A DNA stretch of 37,755 nucleotides, taken from an uncultured Bacteroidales bacterium. Lineage in GTDB: Bacteria > Bacteroidota > Bacteroidia > Bacteroidales > Paludibacteraceae. The notes below the pieces were generated by a model. It was not told the origin of the DNA and did not search any database. It saw nothing but the letters and a program-made list of their open reading frames with translations. This document shows, in pieces, positions 17,578-25,636 of this stretch; the stretch's first letter is position 1, and each line of letters opens with the position of its first letter. The stretch spans positions 1-37,755 of the forward strand of contig ONHW01000022.1 of assembly GCA_900317745.1 (NCBI GenBank). Reading direction: 5' to 3'. Both the position numbers and the translations under genes were made by a program.

Positions 17578-19290
17578 TCAGCCAAGTTTGGCCGATGTAC
17601 TTATGCGGGTTATAATGTTTGTCATCTGCTCCGCTACTTTCTCTTGCTCCTCTACCAACCGGAGTTGTGCACGTGTGCGCACCAGGTTATGCTCGGGATA
17701 CTGGATCTTGTAGTAGGTGTCTCCGTTCAGGTAGTCGGTAAAGAACCGCACGGTCTGCATATAACTGAGCAGCCGGCAGCCGTACGGCAGCAACTCTTTC
17801 TCGATATCCGTCAGGAACGTAGCCTGCTTGAGGTAACCGCGGGTATATGCCTCGAATATCTCCAGATTGACATGAATATTCTCCAGGTTCGGGTCATCCT
17901 CCGCGCCTGTGTTGGCTGCGGTGCGCATAAAGTCGCCGAAGTCGCTGAGCACGTATCCGGGCATCACCGTGTCCAGATCAACGATGCACATCGGTTTGCC
18001 GGCTTCGTCGAACATGATATTGTTCACCTTCGTGTCGCAGTGGTTGATACGTTTGGGCAGTTTGCCCTCGCGGAACAGACGCTCAGCCAGGCACATCTCT
18101 TCGCGGCGGCTGTTGATGGCATTTACTATATCCATGCAGGCGGCTTTTCTGCCCTTGACATCCGCAGACAGGGCTTCGTCCAACTGTTGCAGACGGAACT
18201 CAATGTTGTGGAAGTTTGGTATCGACTCGCACAGTTCGTCAAACGGCAGGTCGGACAGTTGGCACTGGAATCGTCCGAACGCCTCGCCTGTCAGATAGGC
18301 GGACTCGGGAGTGACACGTTCCTGCGAGGTGGCGCGCTCGATAAGCACATATACGCGCCAGTAATCTCCCGTGGGAGTACGGTAGTATAACTTGCCGTCG
18401 GTGGTCGGCACCAGTTCGAGCACCTTACGCTCGATATCCGTCTCGCCGGCTGCAGCGAGTTTGCGGCGTATGTGATCGGTCACCTTGCTGATGTTCTGCT
18501 GCAGACCTTCCACGTTCTGGAAGATATGGTGGTTGATACGCTGCAGGAAGTACGAGCGTTCGCCTTTCTGCTTGGCGCGCACCACAAACGAGTCGTTGAT
18601 GAAGCCTATCTTCAGCGGTTGCGGTGTTTCAACCTCGTTGGTGATGGCAAAGTGGCTGAGGATCTCTATCATCTGCAGTTCCTCGATCGAGGCGCAGGTA
18701 CGCCAGCCGAGGTAACGCTCGCCGGCTGCACGGTTCTTGTCCAGATCGTCCACATACACGGTGTGTGCGGCATCAATCTGCGCCTCGCGTGCCACGTACT
18801 CGAATATCTCCTTGTTCGGCTTACCCATGTGCAGGTGGTGCGAGGCAAAGATCTTGTCGAAGTACCGGTCAAGGTGATACTGCTCGTATATAGGGTCCCA
18901 GTGCATCTCGTTGGAGTTCGACAGCAGTATCGTTCTGTAGCCTGCCTTGCGCAGCGAGGCTATATAGTCGAGCCGGTATTGCGGCAGTTCGTCCAGCATG
19001 CTCAGCCATGCCTGGCGCACATCGTCAGCAGTCGTGCCGGGATAGCAGTGCTCAACCAGCGTTTGCAGAAAAGCATCGGTAGAGATGTTTCCGTACTCAT
19101 AGTCGTGCATCAGTTGCAGTGTAGCGGCACTCACGGCTGCCACGCCCTCGCCCTCATCGTCGATGCCGAGGATGTTTCGCACATTGTCTTCGCCCATCAG
19201 GCGCTTGAAGTTGGCCACGCAGCGCGGCACATTCAGATTGATTATCACACCGCCCAGGTCAAAGACGATGGTTGTGAACGTATGATTCAT
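17578..19290 (-). CDS. HAD phosphatase fused to NahK-type N-acetylhexosamine kinase
   Basis: A 570-residue two-domain protein. Residues 1-205 are a HAD-IA hydrolase: nucleophile Asp in FDLGGVI, motif II LLSNSN, Lys in GKPNKEIF, motif IV VYVDDLDKN. Residues about 215-560 match the N-acetylhexosamine 1-kinase / mucin-linked MdsC group of aminoglycoside-phosphotransferase-fold kinases: YFLQRINHHIFQ, the catalytic loop NHCDTKVNNIMFD, the metal site IVDLDTVMPG, and YPEHNLVRTRAQLRLVEE. The kinase would phosphorylate GlcNAc or GalNAc at C1; the HAD part may act on a sugar phosphate or tune the kinase (inference). Both active sites look intact. It is third in the DUF4832 operon, 17 bp after the preceding gene. 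Confidence 0.88.
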   Translation of the reverse strand: MNHTFTTIVFDLGGVIINLNVPRCVANFKRLMGEDNVRNILGIDDEGEGVAAVSAATLQLMHDYEYGNISTDAFLQTLVEHCYPGTTADDVRQAWLSMLDELPQYRLDYIASLRKAGYRTILLSNSNEMHWDPIYEQYHLDRYFDKIFASHHLHMGKPNKEIFEYVAREAQIDAAHTVYVDDLDKNRAAGERYLGWRTCASIEELQMIEILSHFAITNEVETPQPLKIGFINDSFVVRAKQKGERSYFLQRINHHIFQNVEGLQQNISKVTDHIRRKLAAAGETDIERKVLELVPTTDGKLYYRTPTGDYWRVYVLIERATSQERVTPESAYLTGEAFGRFQCQLSDLPFDELCESIPNFHNIEFRLQQLDEALSADVKGRKAACMDIVNAINSRREEMCLAERLFREGKLPKRINHCDTKVNNIMFDEAGKPMCIVDLDTVMPGYVLSDFGDFMRTAANTGAEDDPNLENIHVNLEIFEAYTRGYLKQATFLTDIEKELLPYGCRLLSYMQTVRFFTDYLNGDTYYKIQYPEHNLVRTRAQLRLVEEQEKVAEQMTNIITRISTSAKLG

Positions 19291-19307
19291 TATTGTTGAT
19301 GTTTGGA

Positions 19308-20840
19308 TTATTGTATTCTCATTCCGTCAGCCGTATATCGTACGCCGTTACGCAGGATATACATCGCATTGTTTTCCACTATCTTGCGCACGCCTGTCGT
19401 TGCAGCCGTTGTTGTCGTCAGGGCCGTCATCTCCGGCAGTGCGCCCGGATCCAGGGGTGCAGCGTTGGTCACGGTCACTGTGGCGCCGAGGTCGTTCATG
19501 CCCGTAGCGCTGTCCCACACGCCTTCATTCGCCAAACGTATGGCGTAGCGCGGGTCTTGGGCTATCGAGGCGTGTATGTCCGGCAGGTGCAGATAGAGTT
19601 GATAGGTGCCCTCGGGAATGTCGGACGGTATAACCACTTGCTCGTTGATTGCGTTCTTTGCTCCGTTGGGCAACCAGCGGCGCAGGTCGGCAGTCAGGGG
19701 CAGACTGTACGTCTTGCTTCCGTTCTTGAGCACGAGGTACGCCTTGCGCGCATTGTACAGCGGTGCATAGCCGGCGTTACGCACGCGGATGGTCACGTTC
19801 ATCTTTCCGCCCGGTGCCACCTGGTCGGTGTAGTGCCCGTCCAGCAGGTTGTAGCGGTAGCCCATATATACGTTCAGCGTGTCAAACAGTCCGCTGCTGC
19901 GCCAGCGACTGATCACCGGCATGGCGTACGTTGAGCCGCAGAACGACCAATGGTACTTGCTCATCTCCGACGGTGCCTGCGTGTAGCGGCGTTCAGCCAG
20001 CGCATCGTCATCATCGATGTTCGTCTCGCCGCCGTTGGGCACATACAGGGTCTCGGTAGCAATGTATTGCCGCACGGCAGGATCGTCGCTATTGTCATCG
20101 CTGGCATACGTGCCCATGTTGCCCCAGTTGTGCAGGAACGCATCGTTGTGGCAGCCCATACGTGCACGCACGCTTCCGCTGAATCCTTCCGCCGATGTCA
20201 GCGGACGGGAGTCGCCCAGATACTCGGTCTTGATCATCGGGTATCGGAACAGTATGAACATCTCTGCCGGTGCGTTGTCGAACAGGTAACCGATCACTTT
20301 CCTGCGGTTGGCGGTCACGTGTTGCGTCTCGTTGCCGTAGTTCTGCGAATAGTACCACTCGCCCCATACGCCTACAAAACCTGCCTCCAGCACGTATATA
20401 ACATCGGCATTGGCTGCCAGGTGCGGCTTGAGTTGCTCCAGATGACGCTGTACCCACTCGGGCGTGGCGTCCACCTTGTCACTCTCACGCTCGGTGTAGG
20501 CGAAACGCAGCACACACTTCAATCCGAAGTTGCGCAACTCCTGCATATCCTCGTCAAACCCCACCAGAATCTCGTCAGGCAGGTCCTGACTCTTGAAGTT
20601 ACCGAAGTTGTACAGCACTACCGGCATGGTCATGCAGTCTTTCTTACCCCAGTTGCTGTCAATATGGTTCTTGACGCGGTAAGGGCTCTTGACGCTCACT
20701 TTGCCGTTCAACTCTTCGGTAAAGCCGCGTTCGGGGTTCTTGAATACAGTGGTGTTGTCAGGCGTATATACAACGTCTGCAGCATAACCGGCAAGCATCG
20801 TTACTGCGAGCAACAATGCCGAAACAAGGATTCTTTTCAT
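19308..20840 (-). CDS. secreted DUF4874/DUF4832 protein, short paralogue
   Basis: A 510-residue exported protein: signal peptide to about residue 20 (LLLAVTMLAGYAADV), then NPERGFTEEL opening a DUF4874 domain (to about 190, with GFVGVWGEWYYSQNYGN) and a DUF4832 domain (about 205-460, with GYRYNLLDG and the CBM-like NVTIRVRNAGYAPLYNARKA). These domains are predicted TIM-barrel-like glycoside-active proteins of unknown specificity. The C-terminus (MYILRNGVRYTADGMRIQ) resembles the short sorting-type tails of Bacteroidales surface proteins. It is 39 bp after its larger paralogue at 20880-22829 and aligns along most of its length, pointing to a tandem duplication. Confidence 0.85.
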   Translation of the reverse strand: MKRILVSALLLAVTMLAGYAADVVYTPDNTTVFKNPERGFTEELNGKVSVKSPYRVKNHIDSNWGKKDCMTMPVVLYNFGNFKSQDLPDEILVGFDEDMQELRNFGLKCVLRFAYTERESDKVDATPEWVQRHLEQLKPHLAANADVIYVLEAGFVGVWGEWYYSQNYGNETQHVTANRRKVIGYLFDNAPAEMFILFRYPMIKTEYLGDSRPLTSAEGFSGSVRARMGCHNDAFLHNWGNMGTYASDDNSDDPAVRQYIATETLYVPNGGETNIDDDDALAERRYTQAPSEMSKYHWSFCGSTYAMPVISRWRSSGLFDTLNVYMGYRYNLLDGHYTDQVAPGGKMNVTIRVRNAGYAPLYNARKAYLVLKNGSKTYSLPLTADLRRWLPNGAKNAINEQVVIPSDIPEGTYQLYLHLPDIHASIAQDPRYAIRLANEGVWDSATGMNDLGATVTVTNAAPLDPGALPEMTALTTTTAATTGVRKIVENNAMYILRNGVRYTADGMRIQ

Positions 20841-20879
20841 AGTAATATACAGTTGTTTGAGTGCTACGCTGTTTGCGGG

Positions 20880-22829
20880 TTAGCGGATGATCTTCTGTCC
20901 GTTGATGATCACCAGTCCGTGGTAACGGCTGTCCACCAATCGCCCGAGTATGTCGTAGGCGCGGTTGTCGGTGGCGTGCGCGGTGATATTCTGCACGCCG
21001 GAGGGCAGCACGCCGTCGTATTGCAGACTGATGTTCAGCAGTTTGGGTTGTCCCCACTCCATGATGTTCTGCATACGCAGGGTGTATGTGCCTGCCGCCA
21101 GGTTACTCAGATCCCACTTCGCCTCACCGTTTTCGGTCACTTGTCCGCTATCCCACGATGCCGGCAGCTCGTAGGCTGCTGCACCGCTGTTAGGCAGACT
21201 GATTTGCCACTGGTGACCGTTGGGATACGAACCTTTCACGGCTACAAAGTATTTTCCCGGGTACTTCAGTGCCACTTTCCACTCTGCCCAGCGGCCGGTG
21301 TTCAGTCCGTCCTCCGGTCCGAAGTCGAAGTAGTCGGTGTTGTACCATGTCATATCGTCACTATAGGCGTTTACGTTAGCCTTGTTGAGCACGGCAGGCA
21401 GTGCCACGGCGCCATCCTCCGGTTCGGGCGGCGTCTGTCCGCCGCTGACGGTTACAGTCGCACCGAGGTTGTTCATGCCCGTAGCCGACTCCCACACACC
21501 CGTGTTCGCCATACGGACAGCATAGGCGGGGTCAGAGGCGAGTCTGCTGTATGCGTCCGGCATGTACAGGTAGAGTTGATACGTACCCGACGGTACGTTA
21601 GACGGCACGGTCAGTTGCTCGTTGATGGTCGTCACCACTCCGTTGGGCAGCCAGCGGCGCGGGTCGGAGGCAAGCTTGAGCGGATAGGTCTTGTTGCCGT
21701 TCTTCAGCACGATATATGCAGGACGCTCGTTGTACAGCGGAGCGAAGCCTGCGTTACGGATCTGCAGGTTAACCTGCATCTTGCTGCCGGCAGCCACGTT
21801 GTCGCTGTACGTACCGCTCACGAGTTGGTAGCGGTAGCCCATACGGCGGTTCAGTTCGTCAAACGTGCCGTTCTCACGCCAGTAATCGGTGGTCTGCGTG
21901 GCATAACCGCTCTGGATGAACGTCCAGTGCAGACGGCTCATCTCGCCTATGGTCTTGTCGTAGGTCGCCCATTGCTTGGCTTTGTTCACATCGGTGATGT
22001 CCGTCTCGCCGCCTATAGGCACGTACAACGTCTCCTGCGCCAGCCAGGGTTTTTGCTTGGCGGTGTCGGTATAAGTGCCCATGTTGTCGTAGTCGTACAG
22101 GAACGCATCGTTGTGCTGTCCGAGTCGTGCACGCGGTGTGCCGGTGAACGCCTCTTCGGATGTCAGCGCCTTGGTGTCGCCCATGTAACTCGTCTTGAAC
22201 AGCGGCGTACGCAACTGGATCATCCTGTCGGCAGGTACGGCTTCGAGCAGCGCATCCACTACCGCACGACGGGACTCGTTCATACGGTCCTGCTTGTTGC
22301 CGAAGTTATCCGTGTAGTACCACTCGCCCCAAGCACCTACTATACCTGCCTGGAAGCAGAAGATCACATCGGCGTTAGCCTGCCAGTGGCTCTTGTACTG
22401 GTTGATATGCTTCTTCACTATATCCAGCGTGGCATCCTTGGCGGACTCCACACCGCCGCTGGTGTACGTGCCGTTGGCGTACGAGAATCGGATGATAGCT
22501 TTCAGCCCTTTCTGACGCAGCACCTCCATATCCTCGTCAAAGGCGTTAAGCACCTTGTCGGGGATAGTCTCCTTGGTGCGGTAGTTACTCAGGTAGTAGT
22601 GCACCAGCACGATGCTGATCTTGTCCTTCTGCTTGTGGTTGTCCAGATTACTCTCCTGACCCTTGACGCCGTAAGGGTTGCTCTCCGACAGGTTACCGCC
22701 GATCATCGTGATGAATCCGCGTTCGGGATTCGGGAAGATCGACGTGTTGTCGGCTGTGTACGTAACAGTGGCGGCACTAACCACGGCTGCCACACTTACC
22801 ATCATACAGGCTAACAAAATACGTCTCAT
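20880..22829 (-). CDS. secreted DUF4874/DUF4832 protein with extra beta domain and T9SS-like tail
   Basis: A 649-residue exported protein: signal peptide (MRRILLACMMVSVAAVVSAA), DUF4874 start NPERGFITMIGGN, QAGIVGAWGEWYYTDNFGN near residue 160, and DUF4832 region to about 470. Unlike its downstream paralogue it has a Pro/Glu linker (PPEPEDG) and an added beta-sandwich domain (about 490-610, WAEWKVALKYPGKYFVAVKG). It ends in a short C-terminal signal (YDILGRLVDSRYHGLVIING then QKIIR) of the type used for T9SS export, consistent with the gldKLMN genes in the window. It is first in a four-gene operon with a promoter at 22915-22946 and a heptad-repeat leader. Confidence 0.85.
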   Translation of the reverse strand: MRRILLACMMVSVAAVVSAATVTYTADNTSIFPNPERGFITMIGGNLSESNPYGVKGQESNLDNHKQKDKISIVLVHYYLSNYRTKETIPDKVLNAFDEDMEVLRQKGLKAIIRFSYANGTYTSGGVESAKDATLDIVKKHINQYKSHWQANADVIFCFQAGIVGAWGEWYYTDNFGNKQDRMNESRRAVVDALLEAVPADRMIQLRTPLFKTSYMGDTKALTSEEAFTGTPRARLGQHNDAFLYDYDNMGTYTDTAKQKPWLAQETLYVPIGGETDITDVNKAKQWATYDKTIGEMSRLHWTFIQSGYATQTTDYWRENGTFDELNRRMGYRYQLVSGTYSDNVAAGSKMQVNLQIRNAGFAPLYNERPAYIVLKNGNKTYPLKLASDPRRWLPNGVVTTINEQLTVPSNVPSGTYQLYLYMPDAYSRLASDPAYAVRMANTGVWESATGMNNLGATVTVSGGQTPPEPEDGAVALPAVLNKANVNAYSDDMTWYNTDYFDFGPEDGLNTGRWAEWKVALKYPGKYFVAVKGSYPNGHQWQISLPNSGAAAYELPASWDSGQVTENGEAKWDLSNLAAGTYTLRMQNIMEWGQPKLLNISLQYDGVLPSGVQNITAHATDNRAYDILGRLVDSRYHGLVIINGQKIIR

Positions 22830-22831
22830 AT

Positions 22832-22894
22832 CTTTTATGGATTTTGGTTTATCTTTTGTCTTTTATCTTTCGACTTTCGACTTTCGACTTTCGA
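22832..22894 (-). repeat. nine heptanucleotides ending 2 nt before the DUF4832 start codon
   Basis: On the minus strand: four TCGAAAG units (22894-22867), then ATAAAAG, ACAAAAG, ATAAACC, AAAATCC, ATAAAAG, then two bases and the ATG at 22829. The tract makes up most of the 5' leader of the operon. Confidence 0.85.
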
Positions 22895-22914
22895 CTAATC
22901 GACATTTCCGCGTA

Positions 22915-22946
22915 CAAAGTTACTAATTTTTTTCAAAAAATGCAAC
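22915..22946 (-). promoter_or_regulatory. promoter of DUF4832 operon
   Basis: On the minus strand GTTG (22946-22943), 20 bp, TAACTTTG (22922-22915). One mismatch to the Bacteroidota consensus; about 80 nt of leader to the ATG. Confidence 0.7.
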
Positions 22947-23038
22947 TATAATTGTCGTAATAGCGTTTTTTTTCTTCAAAAAATTACGTTTTTAAGCAAG
23001 ATTAGCATTTTTTATTAGGAAATCTCAATATTTTTTTG

Positions 23039-23046
23039 TACTTTTG
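23039..23046 (+). promoter_or_regulatory. possible -7 element for umuD
   Basis: TACTTTTG matches TANNTTTG and is preceded by the T run and G seen in the other promoters here; the -33 position reads TTAG, a weak match. Confidence 0.45.
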
Positions 23047-23079
23047 TGACATCATTTTTAATTTTTAATTCTAAATCGG

Positions 23080-23160
23080 CTTTCGACTCTCAACTCTCCA
23101 TACGGCTTTAGCCGATCGTTCGAGGCTTGCCGAGATAAGAACTCTCAACTCTCAACTTTC
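23080..23160 (+). repeat. heptanucleotide tract interrupted by a 41-bp element, abutting the umuD ATG
   Basis: Heptads CTTTCGA, CTCTCAA, CTCTCCA (23080-23100), a 41-bp insert (23101-23141) with a CGGCT/AGCCG hairpin and two CGAG boxes, then CTCTCAA, CTCTCAA, CTTTC running into the ATG at 23161. The heptads are the complement of the TTGAGAG type at 13546-13601. Confidence 0.8.
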
Positions 23161-23592
23161 ATGTCCTCCCTCACATCCATAACCGAATCCGCCGCCGCCT
23201 CGCAGCCCTTGGAGTTTGCCGAGGCTATCCGTGCAGGCTTTCCTTCACCGGCTTACGACCATGCCGGCGAACGTATAGATATCATCCACGAACTTATCCC
23301 GCATCCCAACACCACGTTCTATGCCCGCGTACAGGGTGACTCCATGCACGACGCAGGTATCATCGACGGTGACATTGTCGTTGTCGATCGCGGACGCAAC
23401 GCACGGAGCGGCAACTTTGTGGTAGCATGTATCGACGGTGAGTTCACTATCAAGGAGTTCCGCCTCGACCCGTCGGGACAATGTGCCTGGCTCATACCGC
23501 ACAACGCGGCCTACAGCCCGATCAAGGTCACCGAGGAAAATTCGTTCCTCGTATGGGGAGTGATCACACACGCCATCCACAAAACTCTCTAA
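23161..23592 (+). CDS. umuD: UmuD-like S24 self-cleaving protein
   Basis: A 143-residue S24 peptidase of the UmuD type. It has the cleavage dipeptide Ala25-Gly26 in RAGFPSPA, the nucleophile Ser61 in QGDSMHDAGI and the general-base Lys98 in GEFTIKEF, all matching E. coli UmuD positions. There is no N-terminal DNA-binding domain, so it is not LexA. UmuD normally activates the UmuC polymerase (Pol V), but no umuC follows; the next gene is a TonB-dependent receptor 5 bp downstream. Its start codon abuts heptad repeats. Confidence 0.9.
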   Translation: MSSLTSITESAAASQPLEFAEAIRAGFPSPAYDHAGERIDIIHELIPHPNTTFYARVQGDSMHDAGIIDGDIVVVDRGRNARSGNFVVACIDGEFTIKEFRLDPSGQCAWLIPHNAAYSPIKVTEENSFLVWGVITHAIHKTL

Positions 23593-23597
23593 CCATT

Positions 23598-25475
23598 ATG
23601 CGGAATCTGCATTTGTCTTTTCTGCTCTTTTCTGTCCTCACCGTATCCGCGCAGGACAGCCTGCGTGTTGTCACTCTCAACGAGGTTGTAGCCACCGGCA
23701 CGCGCAGCGAGACCGACCCGCGGCTGTTGCCGATGACCGTCAGCGTGGTTGGCGACTCCGTCCTCAGCGAACGGCAGGAGACGAATATCCTGCCCACACT
23801 GGTGGATCAGGTGCCCGGACTGTTCGTCACCCAACGCGGCGTGATGGGTTACAGCGTCAGCACCGGCGGCAGCGGAGGTATCAAGGTGCGCGGCATAGGC
23901 GGTGCACCTAACACCGACGTGCTCGTGCTCATCGACGGACTGCCGCAGTATGCCGGCCTGTACGGTCACCCCGTGGCGGACAACTACCAGACGATGATGG
24001 CGGAGCGCGTGGAGGTTGTGCGCGGACCGGCATCGATGATCTACGGCAGCAACGCCCTCGGCGGTGTGGTGAACATCGTCACACGACGCCCGAAGAACGA
24101 CACTATTCTCACATCCGTCCACCTCATGGGCGGCAGTTACGGCACGGTGGACGGCGGACTGACCAACCAACTGCGCCGGGGCAGATTCACCTCTACCGTA
24201 GGTGCGAACTACAGCCGCACAAGCGGACACCGTGCGAACATGGATTTTGCCGAGTACAGCGGTTTCCTGCGTCTGGGCTACGACCTGAGCGACAACTGGC
24301 AACTCAGTGCCACGGGCAACATAGCCTACTTCGACACCCATAACCCGGGCACCGTAACTGCACCTATCCTCGACAGCCGGTTCCGCGTGCTGCGGGGCAT
24401 GGCGGCTCTGTCGGCCGAGAACAACTACACCGACACGCGGTTCCCGACATCCGGCGCCATACGTGCGTACTACAACGGCGGCAGACACCGCATCAACGAC
24501 GGCCACAAGGCGGACGCACCCGCACCCGTTGCCGACTATATGCACACCGACCTCATGGCGGGCGTCAGTGCCTATCAGTCCGTCACGTTCTTCCGGGGCA
24601 ACCGCACAACCTTCGGACTCGACTACCAGCACTTCGGCGGACATGCATGGAACAGATCCGCAACCGGTGACGCGGATATCATACGCAAGACGCTGTTCGA
24701 ACTCGCAGGATACATCGATTTTCGTCAGCAACTCACCGCATGGCTGGTGCTCGATGCCGGATGCCGTATCGACTGGCACAGCGAGGCAGGACTGGCGTAT
24801 GCTCCGCAGGGAGGATTGTCGCTCATTCTGCCCCACGATGCCGAAATCAAGGCTCTGGCTGCACGCGGATTCCGCAACCCTACCATACGCGAGTTATATA
24901 TGTACGCGCCCGCGAACGCCGACCTCAAAGCGGTCAGTATGTGGAACTACGAACTATCCTACCGCCAGCACCTGCTCGACCGCAGACTGCGACTCGGGGC
25001 GAACATCTTCTACCTGCATGCCGACAACAATATCCAGACGCAGATGATCGACGGCAAGCCCCGCAACGTCAACACAGGCGAACTGCGAAATGCCGGCTGC
25101 GAACTCGAGATCAACTACCGCATCTGGCAAGGCTTGCACCTCAATGCCAACTACAGCTACCTGTATATGGCGAAACCCATCCTGGCGGCACCCGAACACA
25201 AACTGAACATCGCCCTGCTCTACCACCACGACCGTTTCCGCGTGGGCACGTCCGTGCAGTATATACACGGTTTGTACACCGTCCTGGCTACGCCTTCCGC
25301 ACCGGCTCAACGGCAGAACTTTGTCCTCTGGGACGCACACGCCGCCGTACGCATCTGGCGCCAACTCTGGGCTACCCTGCGTGCCGACAACCTCCTCGCG
25401 CAGAACTACGAGATCAATGCCGGCTTCCCCATGCCGCCTACCACCGTCCTTGCCGGACTGAACTGGAGTTTCTGA
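23598..25475 (+). CDS. TonB-dependent outer-membrane receptor
   Basis: Outer-membrane barrel that imports a ligand using TonB energy. The ATG at 23598 gives a signal peptide (MRNLHLSFLLFSVLTVSAQD); longer frames overlap umuD. A TonB-box-like VVTLNEVVATGTR leads to the plug domain (about 30-165, with GIKVRGIGGAPNTDVLVLID and ERVEVVRGPASMIYGSNALG), then the beta-barrel, ending in Phe as expected (LAGLNWSF). At 625 residues it is short and lacks the N-terminal CarboxypepD_reg domain of SusC proteins, so it looks more like a metal, siderophore or corrinoid receptor. No SusD partner follows. The 5-bp gap to umuD suggests one transcript. Confidence 0.9.
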   Translation: MRNLHLSFLLFSVLTVSAQDSLRVVTLNEVVATGTRSETDPRLLPMTVSVVGDSVLSERQETNILPTLVDQVPGLFVTQRGVMGYSVSTGGSGGIKVRGIGGAPNTDVLVLIDGLPQYAGLYGHPVADNYQTMMAERVEVVRGPASMIYGSNALGGVVNIVTRRPKNDTILTSVHLMGGSYGTVDGGLTNQLRRGRFTSTVGANYSRTSGHRANMDFAEYSGFLRLGYDLSDNWQLSATGNIAYFDTHNPGTVTAPILDSRFRVLRGMAALSAENNYTDTRFPTSGAIRAYYNGGRHRINDGHKADAPAPVADYMHTDLMAGVSAYQSVTFFRGNRTTFGLDYQHFGGHAWNRSATGDADIIRKTLFELAGYIDFRQQLTAWLVLDAGCRIDWHSEAGLAYAPQGGLSLILPHDAEIKALAARGFRNPTIRELYMYAPANADLKAVSMWNYELSYRQHLLDRRLRLGANIFYLHADNNIQTQMIDGKPRNVNTGELRNAGCELEINYRIWQGLHLNANYSYLYMAKPILAAPEHKLNIALLYHHDRFRVGTSVQYIHGLYTVLATPSAPAQRQNFVLWDAHAAVRIWRQLWATLRADNLLAQNYEINAGFPMPPTTVLAGLNWSF

Positions 25476-25508
25476 CATCGTCGGACAAATTCAACAATTT
25501 GGCTAAAA

Positions 25509-25555
25509 ATGCACATCCTTGCAATTTTTCTTCGGACAGATTTGCAAATGTGCAT
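25509..25555. promoter_or_regulatory. inverted repeat over the hsd promoter
   Basis: ATGCACAT (25509-25516) and ATGTGCAT (25548-25555) lie 31 bp apart; the -33 box falls just inside the right arm. Also nearby are two TCGGACANATT words. It may be an operator for the restriction operon; this is inference. Confidence 0.35.
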
Positions 25556-25572
25556 ATTTTTTTGTAACTTTG
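25541..25572 (+). promoter_or_regulatory. promoter of the hsd operon
   Basis: TTTG (25541-25544), 20 bp, TAACTTTG (25565-25572): exact Bacteroidota consensus, about 65 nt upstream of the hsdR ATG. Confidence 0.82.
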
Positions 25573-25636
25573 CAGGCGCAAAGTTTTGCAGTTCGCAGGA
25601 AGAGTAATTCAATCATGCAAATTGAACAACAGAGTC

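Larger units (their letters stand above)
22830..23160. other. 331-bp divergent intergenic region
   Basis: It holds no gene. From left to right: leader heptads of the minus-strand operon, its promoter (22915-22946), an AT-rich core, a weak plus-strand promoter for umuD (TACTTTTG at 23039-23046, with TTAG 20 bp upstream), then pyrimidine heptads up to the umuD ATG. Confidence 0.7.

Noticed and set aside
19950-22814. A 954-codon open frame on the plus strand
   Set aside because: It lies antisense to the two DUF4832 genes, which have signal peptides, domain motifs and paralogy; the antisense frame has no recognisable domain and follows from the GC-rich codon use of the sense genes.
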